Source: Tidjanibacter sp.
Lineage (GTDB): Bacteria; Bacteroidota; Bacteroidia; Bacteroidales; Rikenellaceae
Direction: 5' to 3'
DNA length: 53,858 nt
Assembly (NCBI GenBank): GCA_017503805.1
Contig: JAFVSJ010000028.1
Coordinates: 1 to 53,858, forward strand
The notes beneath the pieces are model-generated. The model worked only from the letters and a program-made list of their open reading frames with translations, searched no databases and had not been told where the DNA came from. Shown here one piece after another: positions 37,375 through 45,790 of the stretch (position 1 is its first letter; every line of letters begins with the position of its first letter). A program made the translations under genes and the position numbers.

Positions 37375-38394
37375 ATGAAAGCTACACAAATAATGCTATG
37401 TTTCTGCCTTGTAGGCGCTATTATGTTGGCATTGGTTCCACATATCCTTTGGTTTCTGGGATGGTGCATTGGCAAAATAGTAGATTTACATATACCATAC
37501 AGGCTCTTTGGGGGCTTAGCAATTATTCTGGTAGTGCTATTTTGGAGCCTTATGGCATATGGATATTTCGTTGGTCGATGGAAGGTTGAATCAATCGAAG
37601 TAGAGTATGCCCACAAGGATATACCGCAGGCGTTTAATGGCTTCAAGATTGTGCATATTTCAGATTTGCATTTATCGACATTTGATGATTCTCCAGAAAA
37701 ATTTAAGAAATTTATAGATGAAATCAACAGCCACTCTCCCGACTTGATATGTTTCACTGGAGATATGGTAACCATAGGAAGAAGCGAGGCAGAGCCTTAT
37801 GCAGACATTCTCAAAACAATGAATGCAAAATATGGGGTATTGTCTGTGTTGGGTAATCACGACTTTATGATATATGGTTTCGACCGCAACCTTGACAAAA
37901 ACAAAGCTGTTGAAGATTTAGTGGATTTCCAAAAAAATATTCTTGGCTGGACTCTACTCAGAAACGAAAACAGAGTCATAGAGGCTGAGGATGGCTCTAA
38001 GATTACATTCATAGGTGTTGACAACGCAAATTTTAGCCAACAAGGATTTCCTACGATTCATCAAGGCGACCTAAAGAGAGCGATGGACGGAACTGATGGA
38101 TTTAGGATTCTTCTCTCGCACGACCCAAGCCACTGGAAAGCCGAAGTTGTACCCGATACGGATATTCCGCTTACGCTCTCGGGGCATACACATAACGCCC
38201 AAATAAGGATATTCGGGTGGACTCCTGCAACATTCTCGTTCAAAGAGGTCGCTGGCAGATATGATTGTGGAGAACAGACGCTTTATATCAATGTCGGTCT
38301 TGGTTGTACTGCTCCATTCAGAATCGGTGTCAATCCTGAAGTGACTGTAATTACACTTAATTCTCAGGCGGGTATTTTAGCCGACTCTTTATAA
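37375..38394 (+). CDS. Membrane-anchored metallophosphoesterase
   Basis: 339 aa. Two hydrophobic segments (about residues 5-27 and 43-65) anchor a calcineurin-like phosphoesterase domain starting near residue 90. Metal-binding motifs are in order: HISDLHLS, CFTGDMVTIG, LGNHDF and LSGHTHNAQ. This resembles the YaeI/YkuE group that acts on lipid or nucleotide phosphates at the membrane; the substrate is not known. Probably cargo of the element, transcribed away from the activase operon. Confidence 0.88.
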   Translation: MKATQIMLCFCLVGAIMLALVPHILWFLGWCIGKIVDLHIPYRLFGGLAIILVVLFWSLMAYGYFVGRWKVESIEVEYAHKDIPQAFNGFKIVHISDLHLSTFDDSPEKFKKFIDEINSHSPDLICFTGDMVTIGRSEAEPYADILKTMNAKYGVLSVLGNHDFMIYGFDRNLDKNKAVEDLVDFQKNILGWTLLRNENRVIEAEDGSKITFIGVDNANFSQQGFPTIHQGDLKRAMDGTDGFRILLSHDPSHWKAEVVPDTDIPLTLSGHTHNAQIRIFGWTPATFSFKEVAGRYDCGEQTLYINVGLGCTAPFRIGVNPEVTVITLNSQAGILADSL

Positions 38395-38405
38395 AGTATC
38401 ACATT

Positions 38406-38780
38406 TTACACAATTACCATAAATCCCTTGTCAGCACCACCTGCGTAGATAAGTTGAGTAACCTTGATGGCAAAATTATTTCCGAAGTGGGACATCGAAA
38501 CACTCTGCCCATTCAGAAACTCACGGTCTAAATGATAACCATTGCCGAGATAACACGTCGACAAAGAGATGTCAATGTCAGGCAGATAGCCATTCTTTGC
38601 CGCCTTAACCGTCTGCTGCGCTTCTGTAACCGCAGCCTCCTCAGCCTTTATAGTTTTGCTATTTTCGTCTGCCAGAGCAAACATCTACTCTAAGGTCAGT
38701 ACATGAGAATTTTGTGCATAGCTGCCCTCAGCCCATAGCAATGCCTATAGCACCACTATGAACAACTGCACTTTGCTCAT
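38406..38780 (-). pseudogene. TolC-family outer-membrane efflux protein remnant
   Basis: From an ATG at 38778-38780 the frame reads a signal peptide (MSKVQLFIVVL, stop, ALLWAEGSYAQ), then LTLE, stop, MFALADENSKTIKAEEAAV and NGYLPDIDISLS up to QLIYAGGADKG, where homology ends. Two in-frame TAG codons (38745-38747 and 38685-38687) and loss of about three quarters of a normal 450-aa protein show a dead gene. Both stops are one base from CAG or GAG codons. It suggests the element once carried an efflux system. Confidence 0.78.
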
Positions 38781-39045
38781 ACAATTATTTATATTTATTA
38801 GTGATTTTGAAAGAGAATTACATTACTTTCAGTCCTCCCAATTCGTGCTGATATGGGATGTAGATATACGCTGCTGAAATATAGTAATGTAAGTTCGAGT
38901 TATTTTTCATATAAAGGAAGAACTTTATGCTCTTCAGCCGACAAAGGCACGAAAAATAACGCAAAGTTGTAAGGGTGTCATTTCGACATTTTTTTGAGTG
39001 GAATGTATTGTTGTTTATTTCAGATAATTAAGATATAGGTCAAAA

Positions 39046-39100
39046 TAGGTTTAGTTTAGTCCATTGGCTATATACCCAAAACGGACTAAACTTATTTTTG
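39046..39100. repeat. Element-internal palindrome, copy 3
   Basis: GTTTAGTCC (39054-39062) pairs perfectly with GGACTAAAC (39083-39091) and is followed by TTATTTTTG. Together with copy 2 it forms direct repeats bracketing the metallophosphoesterase gene and the TolC remnant. Confidence 0.65.
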
Positions 39101-39276
39101 CTTAGACAGCATAAAATATGCTGGCGAAAAAAGAAATCATTGCAACTTCTCTTTTCGTCAGCAATATTTTTATACCTTTGTGATGTCGGAAGTGAAAGAA
39201 AATATAAATAATCACCTACCACGATAGAATTTTTTGTAGTGGTATTTTTGCATTACTATTTTCCTTAAATCTTCGA

Positions 39277-39297
39277 TTTTGTATGCAAATTGTATGT
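39277..39297. repeat. Arm-like direct repeat near the right end
   Basis: TTTTGTATGCAAAT then TGTATGT, matching 26080-26100 beside the integrase at 20 of 21 bases. It lies 86 bp inside attR; the left copy is 120 bp inside attL. Possibly an integrase arm-type site. Confidence 0.5.
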
Positions 39298-39382
39298 TAT
39301 AAATTTGTGAGTTAATTGCGAAATGCACAAGTAATAAATTGATAATTAAATAGATATTTAAGGGTGGCAAATCAAGAGTTTA

Positions 39383-39397
39383 TTTACGCTTAGTAAA
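39383..39397. other. Proposed attR core
   Basis: TTTACGCTTAGTAAA. To its right the sequence continues as a host repeat right half (CTGCGGACTCGCCACC...). To its left there is no repeat left half but element sequence, including the inverted GGCAAATC motif 10 bp away. Confidence 0.65.
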
Positions 39398-39518
39398 CTG
39401 CGGACTCGCCACCTTGTTTATCGCAAAATTTCCTCTGCAAAACACGTTTTTTTGCTTTCAGTTGGAGCGGGTAACTTTTTCACCTCAAATAATCATCCTC
39501 CACTGAATCAGGGGAGGT
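39383..39518. repeat. Repeat copy D, right half plus extension
   Basis: Core, inner-stem right arm GGACTCGCC, outer right arm ending CAAAACACGTTTTTT, then CTTTCAGTTGGAGCGG and the second module ATCATCCTCC...GGGGAGG shared with copy E. Its left half is missing, cut at the attR core. Confidence 0.75.
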
Positions 39519-39605
39519 GCCCGTCAGGGCAGAGGGGTCTGCCATAATTGCCACAGCCATACATTACAACCACTTGTCTATCGAGCATAGAATTTGTGCA
39601 GAATG

Positions 39606-39637
39606 TTGGAAAAAATCGCAAAGATGTACTAACTTTG
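39606..39637 (+). promoter_or_regulatory. Promoter of the moxR/bat operon
   Basis: TTG (39606-39608), a 21-bp spacer, then TAACTTTG (39630-39637), about 100 nt before the moxR ATG. Confidence 0.7.
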
Positions 39638-39740
39638 TAGTAGCTTACGTTTAACTTCTTGGGTGGAGTGCGTACTCATTTTTGGGGCACAATAGCCATC
39701 CTCTCTGAAACGAATTGAACGAAAAACTATATATTACACT

Positions 39741-40739
39741 ATGAGCGAAATTGTTAACATCAAGGAACTTAATGAGCGCATCGAGCGCGAGAGTCTTTTT
39801 GTCGACTCGTTGAGTATGGAGATTGGTCGCGTGATTGTCGGTCAGCGTCACTTGGTAGATACTCTTCTGATAGGTCTGCTTTCGGGCGGTCACATCTTGT
39901 TGGAGGGTGTCCCCGGTTTGGCAAAGACCTTGGCCATCACCACTTTGTCGCAGGCTGTGGATGCAAAGTTCAGCCGTGTGCAGTTTACCCCCGACCTGCT
40001 GCCTGCCGACCTTATAGGTACGCTTATCTACTCGCAGCGCAACGAGGAGTTCACCGTGAAGAAGGGCCCCATCTTTGCCAATTTTGTTTTGGCCGATGAG
40101 ATTAACCGTTCGCCTGCCAAGGTGCAGAGTGCCCTGTTGGAGGCTATGCAGGAGAGGCAGGTGACCATTGGTGAGGAGACTTTCGAGTTGCCCAACCCGT
40201 TTTTGGTTATGGCTACACAGAACCCCATCGAGCAGGAGGGTACCTATCCTCTGCCCGAGGCGCAGGTTGATAGGTTTATGCTCAAGGCCAAAATCTCCTA
40301 CCCGAAGCGTCAGGAGGAGCGTGACATCGTAAGGCTCAACCTTGCCGGCGAGGGATTGCCCAAAGTGAATAAGGTGGTTACTCCCGAGGATATCGCACGC
40401 GCACGCAAGGTGGTGAGCGATGTCTATATGGACGAGAAGATAGAGAAATATATTGTAGACATCATCTTTGCCACTCGTGAGCCTGCCGAGTATGGGCTCT
40501 CGAAACTCTCGCCTATGATCTCCTACGGAGCATCGCCCCGTGCGAGCATCGCTTTGGCGAAGGCGTCGAAGGCCTATGCGTTCATCAAACACAGGGGCTA
40601 CGTTATCCCCGAGGATGTGAGGGCTATGTGCCACGACGTGCTGCGTCACCGTATAGGCCTGTCCTATGAGGCCGAGGCAGAGAACATTACGAGCGAGGAA
40701 ATCATCACCGAGATTCTCAACGCCGTAGAGGTGCCCTAA
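39741..40739 (+). CDS. moxR: MoxR-family AAA+ ATPase
   Basis: 332 aa chaperone-type ATPase that acts with von Willebrand A proteins. Walker A-like GVPGLAKT (about residue 59), Walker B FVLADEINRSPAK, sensor region FLVMATQNPIEQEGTYPLPEAQ and the lid-domain segment ISYGASPRASIAL are all recognisable. First gene of the operon and preceded by a promoter. In Bacteroides the linked Bat proteins support survival of oxygen exposure. Confidence 0.96.
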   Translation: MSEIVNIKELNERIERESLFVDSLSMEIGRVIVGQRHLVDTLLIGLLSGGHILLEGVPGLAKTLAITTLSQAVDAKFSRVQFTPDLLPADLIGTLIYSQRNEEFTVKKGPIFANFVLADEINRSPAKVQSALLEAMQERQVTIGEETFELPNPFLVMATQNPIEQEGTYPLPEAQVDRFMLKAKISYPKRQEERDIVRLNLAGEGLPKVNKVVTPEDIARARKVVSDVYMDEKIEKYIVDIIFATREPAEYGLSKLSPMISYGASPRASIALAKASKAYAFIKHRGYVIPEDVRAMCHDVLRHRIGLSYEAEAENITSEEIITEILNAVEVP

Positions 40740-40781
40740 TGCGTGCTGCGTAGAGTGAAACCCAAAGATGAATAGAGGAAG

Positions 40782-41663
40782 TTGAAAGATACGGCCGAAA
40801 TACTGAAACAGGTTCGCAAGATAGAGATTAAGACTCGAGGTCTGTCGAACGACATTTTTGCGGGACACTACCATAGTGCCTTCCGTGGTCGTGGTGTGGC
40901 CTTCAGCGAGGTGAGGGAGTATAGGATGGGCGACGACGTGAGGGATATTGATTGGAACGTCACCGCCCGTACTCGCAAGCCCCACGTCAAAATCTATGAG
41001 GAGGAGCGTGAACTGACACTTATGCTGCTGGTAGACGTGAGTGGCTCGGGCACATTTGGCTCGGGAGAGAAGACCAAGCGCACGGTGATGACCGAGATTG
41101 CGGCAGTTTTGGCATTCTCGGCTGCACAAAACAACGATAAGGTGGGTTGCCTGCTCTTCAGCGATAGGGTGGAGAAGTTCATCCCCCCGAAGAAGGGACG
41201 TTCGCACATCCTGATGATAATCCGCACCCTGCTGGAGTTTGAGCCCGAGGGCAAGGGTAGCTCGCTGTTGTCCCCGATGGAGTATCTGACGAGTGTTCAG
41301 AAAAAACGCTGTACGGCCTTCGTAATGAGCGACTTCGACACCCCGAAGGAGGAAGACGAAAGACTCTCGAAGGTATTGGGTATTGCTTCGCGCAAACACG
41401 ATTTGGTAGCTATAGATGTCTACGATAGGAGAGATGCGGAGCTGCCCGATATGGGTTTGGTGGAGGTGGTCGATGCCGAGAGTGGCGAGAGGATGTGGAT
41501 GGACACCTCCTCTGCCGTGGCACGCGAACACTATGCTCGCGAATGGCAGCAGCGCCACGATGAGATGGGACGTATGCTCACCCGCAGCCGCATAGATAGT
41601 GCAGCGGTGACAACCGATGAGGACTACGTGAAGGAGTTGATAAAACTTTTCAGAAGACGATAG
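40782..41663 (+). CDS. DUF58 protein of the Bat operon
   Basis: 293 aa. The start is TTG at 40782 behind AGAGGAAG; no in-frame ATG is available nearby and the protein from here has the usual DUF58 N-terminus (LKQVRKIEIKTRGLSNDIFA). The DUF58 signature EYRMGDDVRDIDWNVTAR is at about residue 50. A VWA-like fold follows, with a MIDAS-type VDVSGSG and later MSDFDTPK. Cytoplasmic partner of MoxR. The next gene begins directly at its stop (TAGATG). Confidence 0.93.
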   Translation: MKDTAEILKQVRKIEIKTRGLSNDIFAGHYHSAFRGRGVAFSEVREYRMGDDVRDIDWNVTARTRKPHVKIYEEERELTLMLLVDVSGSGTFGSGEKTKRTVMTEIAAVLAFSAAQNNDKVGCLLFSDRVEKFIPPKKGRSHILMIIRTLLEFEPEGKGSSLLSPMEYLTSVQKKRCTAFVMSDFDTPKEEDERLSKVLGIASRKHDLVAIDVYDRRDAELPDMGLVEVVDAESGERMWMDTSSAVAREHYAREWQQRHDEMGRMLTRSRIDSAAVTTDEDYVKELIKLFRRR

Positions 41664-42716
41664 ATGAGATTTTTACTACGATATACCTTGGGGTTGCTGA
41701 TGCTCCTCGGTGGCGTGCAGATGGCTGTGGCGGAGGGTGTTGCCGATGGGCAGAGCCCCGTGCAACTGCTTGGCGCGCGCTTTGAACCCTCGCAGGTGCT
41801 CATAGGCGACCACTTCGAACTTGTCTTGGAGGTGGAGGCCGAGGAGGGTAACGAGGTTGCATTCCCCACCATCACTCCCGACTTCATAGAAGGGCGCATA
41901 GAGTTGCTCGAGGAGAGGGGAGTGGATACGCTCGAGAGCGAGGGCGGCAGATATAGACTGCGCAAGAGCTATAGGCTCACCTCTTTTGAGCCCGCGCACT
42001 ATAGCCTCGATTCGGTGGGTGTACTTTGGTCCGATGGAGTGAAGATAGATACCCTCTTTGCATCGGGCGCACTCGAGGTGGAGGTGGCTGCTATGCCCAT
42101 CGATACGGCTCAGAAAACCATCCACGACATTCGCCAACCACTTGAGGCTCCGATACTTTTGGGTGAGTTTCAGGGCTATCTGCTGACAATCTTGTTGGCC
42201 ATTGCAGTGGTGGTTTCGGTGGTGTGGCTGGTTGTGACACGCATCCGCATCCGTAGGGGTGCGAAACCCGAAGCCGAACTACCCAAGGTGGCTCCCCACA
42301 TTGCGGCCATCCGTTCGCTCGAGAGGCTCCATAACCAAAAACTCTGGCAGAATGGCCGCTACAAGGAGTACTATTCGCGCCTTACGGAGATTCTGCGCGA
42401 ATACCTCGACGGCCGATTTGGCATCGGGGCTATGGAGATGACCACCGATGAGATTGTGGCGGCACTTGCCAAGATAGAGATAACTACTGCGCAACGCTCG
42501 GGACTTACGGAGCTGCTGCGCGAGAGCGATCTGGTGAAGTTCGCCAAACATACCCCCACAGAGGATACCCACGAGTCGGCCTACAATCTGGTCTACTACT
42601 TTGTGGAGGAGAGCAAAGAGGTTGCAGAGGAGGTTGTGGCAGTCGAAAAACAGGTGCCCGAAGGTGTGACCCCAACCGAAACCGTTGCGGAGGAGGCGCA
42701 GAAGAGCGATGAATAG
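41664..42716 (+). CDS. Membrane protein of the Bat operon (DUF4381-like)
   Basis: 350 aa. A signal peptide (about 1-23), a periplasmic beta-rich domain (about 30-155), one transmembrane helix (about 168-192, GYLLTILLAIAVVVSVVWLV) and a cytoplasmic helical domain with LWQNGRYKEYYSRLTEILREYL follow. The last 40 residues are acidic and low complexity. A protein of this build usually sits between DUF58 and the VWA genes in Bacteroidota. The name is tentative. Confidence 0.75.
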   Translation: MRFLLRYTLGLLMLLGGVQMAVAEGVADGQSPVQLLGARFEPSQVLIGDHFELVLEVEAEEGNEVAFPTITPDFIEGRIELLEERGVDTLESEGGRYRLRKSYRLTSFEPAHYSLDSVGVLWSDGVKIDTLFASGALEVEVAAMPIDTAQKTIHDIRQPLEAPILLGEFQGYLLTILLAIAVVVSVVWLVVTRIRIRRGAKPEAELPKVAPHIAAIRSLERLHNQKLWQNGRYKEYYSRLTEILREYLDGRFGIGAMEMTTDEIVAALAKIEITTAQRSGLTELLRESDLVKFAKHTPTEDTHESAYNLVYYFVEESKEVAEEVVAVEKQVPEGVTPTETVAEEAQKSDE

Positions 42717-43500
42717 CAGAGTCAGAAGCCTGATAATGATGGTGTTGCTGGTTGTTGTGAGCACACCGGCTTGGGGACAGATGTTCCCCGACCGTCGCCA
42801 CGTGCGTGGAGGCAACCGTCTCTATGAGGAGCAGAAGATGGCCGAGGCACAGAAGGCCTACCGCACGGCTCTTACGCTCGACAGCCTTTCGGTCGAGGGC
42901 AAGTTCAACTTGGGCGATGCACAGTATGCTTCGGGTGACTTTGCGGGTGCCGAGGAGAGCTTCCGCAGCCTTGTGGAACGCAATCCGAGACTTACCAAAG
43001 AGCAAAAGGCCGATGCCTACTACAATCTGGGTAATGCACAGTTCCAACAGCAGAAATTCTCCGAGGCGGTCAACTCCTACAAGGAGTCGTTGCGTCTGAA
43101 GCCCGAGAGTCTTGAGGCCAAGACCAACTATCAGTACGCCAAAGCTATGGAACAACAGCAGCAGAGTAATCAGAACCAAAACAACGACCAAAACAACGAT
43201 TCGCCCGACGACCAATCGGATAATAAACAACAACCACAGCAGGACCCCAATAGTCCCAACGAACAGCCCGAAGGCGACAACGGTGACGAGTCCGAGCCCG
43301 AGCAGAATGAGGATGAACAACAGCCCGAGCCCGAAGAGCCCAAGCCCGAGTCAACCGAGGAGCAGCAGCAAGCCCTGGCAGAGCCTCGTCCCGAGAGCGA
43401 ACAGATGTTGGATGCTGTGCAGGCCGCCGAGGATAAGACTCGCGAAAAGGTCGATGAGGAGCGCAAGGCCGTAGTGGGCCGTTCGGGCAAGAATTGGTAG
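42709..43500 (+). CDS. batC: TPR protein of the Bat operon (BatC-like)
   Basis: 263 aa. The ATG at 42709 overlaps the preceding stop (ATGAATAG) and opens a signal peptide (MNSRVRSLIMMVLLVVVSTP); an earlier in-frame ATG would add a poly-Arg leader and is rejected. At least three TPR units cover about residues 35-140 (GNRLYEEQKMAEAQKAYRTA; YYNLGNAQFQQQKFSEAVNSY). A long Gln/Asn/Pro/Glu-rich region fills residues about 145-235. It lies before rather than after the VWA genes, unlike the common bat order. Confidence 0.82.
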   Translation: MNSRVRSLIMMVLLVVVSTPAWGQMFPDRRHVRGGNRLYEEQKMAEAQKAYRTALTLDSLSVEGKFNLGDAQYASGDFAGAEESFRSLVERNPRLTKEQKADAYYNLGNAQFQQQKFSEAVNSYKESLRLKPESLEAKTNYQYAKAMEQQQQSNQNQNNDQNNDSPDDQSDNKQQPQQDPNSPNEQPEGDNGDESEPEQNEDEQQPEPEEPKPESTEEQQQALAEPRPESEQMLDAVQAAEDKTREKVDEERKAVVGRSGKNW

Positions 43501-43621
43501 CCCGAAGAGCACCCCTGCCCAACAAAGATGCCTACCTCTGCGGTGTTTTCCGACTCGGTATCATTAGCAGGTGGGGTGGTGAAACAACCGAAACGAGAAA
43601 AAATAGAGATAGATAAGAGAG

Positions 43622-44608
43622 ATGACATTTGCAAATCCCGAGCTGCTCTGGTTGGCAGCATTGGTGGTGCCTATGGTGGCCTACTACATCTGGTACAATA
43701 GGGCCGGAGGAGCCGCACTCACCCTCTCTACGGTGAAGGCGGTGCGCACTATGCCACGCACACTCAAATACTACTGTCGCCATCTGCCCTTGGTATTGAG
43801 GTGTTTGGCGGTGGTCTGCATTGCTGTGGCCTTGGCGCGTCCGCAGAGTAGCGAACAACTCTCCAAAACAACGGTCGAAGGTGTAGACATAGTCCTCTCG
43901 CTCGACGTGTCGGGTACAATGCTCGCCGCCGACTTCGAACCCGACCGACTCACAGCCGCCAAGGATGTGGCCGCACAATTCATTGCCGACCGCCCCAACG
44001 ACCGTATAGGACTTGTGGTCTTTGCAGGCGAGAGCTACACCCAGAGTCCGCTCACAACCGATAAGGCCGCTCTGCAAACACTGCTTTCGCAGGTGAAATT
44101 CGGTGTGGTTGAGGATGGTACGGCCATCGGTATGGGACTTGCCACTGCCGTGAACCGACTGCGAGAGTCAGAGGCCAAGAGCAAGGTCATCATCTTGCTT
44201 ACTGATGGTGTCAATAATGCGGGACAGGTGGCACCGCTCACTGCGGCCGAGATTGCGGCCGAGTACGGCATAAGGGTATATACCATCGGCGTGGGTAAAC
44301 GTGGCTACGCTCCCTACCCCTACTACGATGCTTGGGGCAATGTGCGCTACCACCAGCAGAAGGTCGAGATAGACGAAAAGACCCTTACGGACATTGCCGC
44401 CAAGACGGGTGGTGAGTACTTCCGAGCCACCGATAAGAAGGCTCTCCGTGGTGTCTACGACCGCATCAACGAACTCGAAAAGAGCCGCATCGAGACCGAT
44501 AACTACACCAAGTACCACGAACACTTTGCCGCTTGGCTCCTTGCAGCCATAGCACTCGTGCTGGCCGAGTTTGTGGTTCGCAGGCTGTGGCTCAACAAGT
44601 TACCATAG
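43622..44608 (+). CDS. batA: von Willebrand A membrane protein BatA
   Basis: 328 aa. Transmembrane segments lie at about 8-25 and 55-75, and one at the C-terminus (about 298-318), with a VWA domain between (about 85-280). MIDAS residues are complete: LDVSGTM, the Thr of GTAIG and LTDGVNN. The arrangement matches BatA/BatB of the aerotolerance operon. A 121-bp gap with no recognised gene precedes it. Confidence 0.9.
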   Translation: MTFANPELLWLAALVVPMVAYYIWYNRAGGAALTLSTVKAVRTMPRTLKYYCRHLPLVLRCLAVVCIAVALARPQSSEQLSKTTVEGVDIVLSLDVSGTMLAADFEPDRLTAAKDVAAQFIADRPNDRIGLVVFAGESYTQSPLTTDKAALQTLLSQVKFGVVEDGTAIGMGLATAVNRLRESEAKSKVIILLTDGVNNAGQVAPLTAAEIAAEYGIRVYTIGVGKRGYAPYPYYDAWGNVRYHQQKVEIDEKTLTDIAAKTGGEYFRATDKKALRGVYDRINELEKSRIETDNYTKYHEHFAAWLLAAIALVLAEFVVRRLWLNKLP

Positions 44609-44641
44609 AAACGATAATAAAGAAAAAAAGACCCGATATAT

Positions 44642-45667
44642 ATGTTCCGATTTGCAACACCCGAGCTCCTCTATCTGCTCCTCGCCGTGCCGTTGATGGT
44701 GGCACTCTTTGAGTGGTCACTCGGCCGCCGCAAGCGACTTCTGGCTCGCTTTGGCTCCGAGGGCGCACTGCGCCGCTTGGCTCCCGATGCCTCGAAGGGC
44801 AAATTGAGGTTGCAGTTTTGGCTGCTTCAGTTGGCCTATGTGCTTATGGTGGTGGCTGTTGCGCGTCCGCAGATGGGCTCCAAACTCAGGGAGGTCGAAC
44901 GCGAAGGTGTAGAGATTATGGTCGCTGTGGATGTCTCCAACTCGATGCTTGCCAACGACTTCACCCCCTCACGACTCGAGCGTACCAAGTATGCTGTCAG
45001 TCGTATGATTGAGGGACTCTCGGAGGAACATATCGGTGTGATCATCTTCGCAGGCGATGCCTATGTGCAGCTCCCCATAACCTCCGACTATCTTACTGCA
45101 CGCAACTTTGTCGAGCGCATATCGCCCACGCAGGTAACCAAACAGGGTACGGCCATAGGTGCCGCCATAGATCTTGCTGCGAGCGCATTCTCCTCGCAGA
45201 GCGGCAGTAGCAGGGTGGTGATACTTGTCACCGATGGCGAAAACCACGAAGATGATGTTGAGGCAGCAGCCGAACGTGCCGCCGCCAAGGGTGTGAAGGT
45301 CAACACGATAGGTATCGGCACCCCCGAGGGTGCCCCCATCTCGCTCGGCGATGACTTCATCCGCGATGAGAAGGGTGAGATTGTGGTCTCCAAACTCAAC
45401 GAGGAGGGACTCCAGAGGGTGGCCGCCCTCACAGGCGGTGCCTACATCAGAGCCACCAGCGCCTCGATGGGGGTGCAGGAGATTGTGGATATGATTAACC
45501 GTACGGAGAAGGCCAAGTTCTCGACCGAGATTTTTGAGGAGTACGACGAGAAGTACCCTATTCCCCTCGTGGCCGCACTCATCGTGTTGATGCTCGAGTT
45601 CATCGTGCTCCCGAGGCGCAACCGAGTGCTCGCACGCTTCAACCTCTTTGGCGAGCCCAAAGAGTAG
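44642..45667 (+). CDS. batB: von Willebrand A membrane protein BatB
   Basis: 341 aa, same plan as the preceding gene: N-terminal hydrophobic segments, a VWA domain with MIDAS VDVSNSM, GTAIG and VTDGENHEDD, and a C-terminal transmembrane helix (VAALIVLMLEFIVL). Probably forms a complex with BatA in the membrane. BatD and BatE genes do not follow; murA does. Confidence 0.9.
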   Translation: MFRFATPELLYLLLAVPLMVALFEWSLGRRKRLLARFGSEGALRRLAPDASKGKLRLQFWLLQLAYVLMVVAVARPQMGSKLREVEREGVEIMVAVDVSNSMLANDFTPSRLERTKYAVSRMIEGLSEEHIGVIIFAGDAYVQLPITSDYLTARNFVERISPTQVTKQGTAIGAAIDLAASAFSSQSGSSRVVILVTDGENHEDDVEAAAERAAAKGVKVNTIGIGTPEGAPISLGDDFIRDEKGEIVVSKLNEEGLQRVAALTGGAYIRATSASMGVQEIVDMINRTEKAKFSTEIFEEYDEKYPIPLVAALIVLMLEFIVLPRRNRVLARFNLFGEPKE

Positions 45668-45731
45668 CATCCACAAGCCCGACTCCTGCACTAAAGAGTG
45701 ATGCAATGTGGCAGAAGTCGCAAAAATTTAC

Positions 45732-45739
45732 TATCTTTA
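45732..45739 (+). promoter_or_regulatory. Possible murA -7 box
   Basis: TATCTTTA, one base from TAnnTTTG, 51 bp before murA. No good -33 box was seen. Confidence 0.4.
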
Positions 45740-45790
45740 CGCCTAATACTACCGCGCCCTAACACTTAATCAACGAAGAACGACAAGACT

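Larger units (their letters stand above)
25946..39397. mobile_element. Integrative mobilizable element (about 13.45 kb)
   Basis: It is bounded by TTTACTTTTAGTAAA (25946-25960) and TTTACGCTTAGTAAA (39383-39397), the palindromic core of a host repeat. Only a left half-repeat lies outside the left end and only a right half outside the right end. The element encodes an integrase, two HTH proteins, a RecA-like ATPase, a primase and a MobV relaxase, but no conjugation machinery, so it would need a helper. Cargo: a TetR/activase operon, a metallophosphoesterase and a TolC-family pseudogene. It is more A/T-rich than the flanking ribosomal genes. Boundaries are inferred from repeat disruption. Confidence 0.72.
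38781..39740. other. 960-bp non-coding stretch across the right end of the element
   Basis: It contains palindrome copy 3, a stem-loop at about 39120-39162 (GCTGGCGAAAA with TTTTCGTCAGC, one mismatch), a TACCAC/GTGGTA stem with T-run near 39217-39250, the arm-like repeat at 39277, the attR core, repeat copy D and the promoter of the moxR operon. No credible gene. Confidence 0.65.

Noticed and set aside
38406-38780. TAG read through (amber recoding) in the TolC-like fragment
   Set aside because: The gene is also truncated, and other genes in the window use TAG as a normal stop (for example rplC, rpsN, rpoA-cluster genes), so simple decay is the better explanation.
39040-39222. 60-codon minus-strand frame near the right end of the element
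   Set aside because: Covers palindrome copy 3 and a stem-loop; no coding signature.
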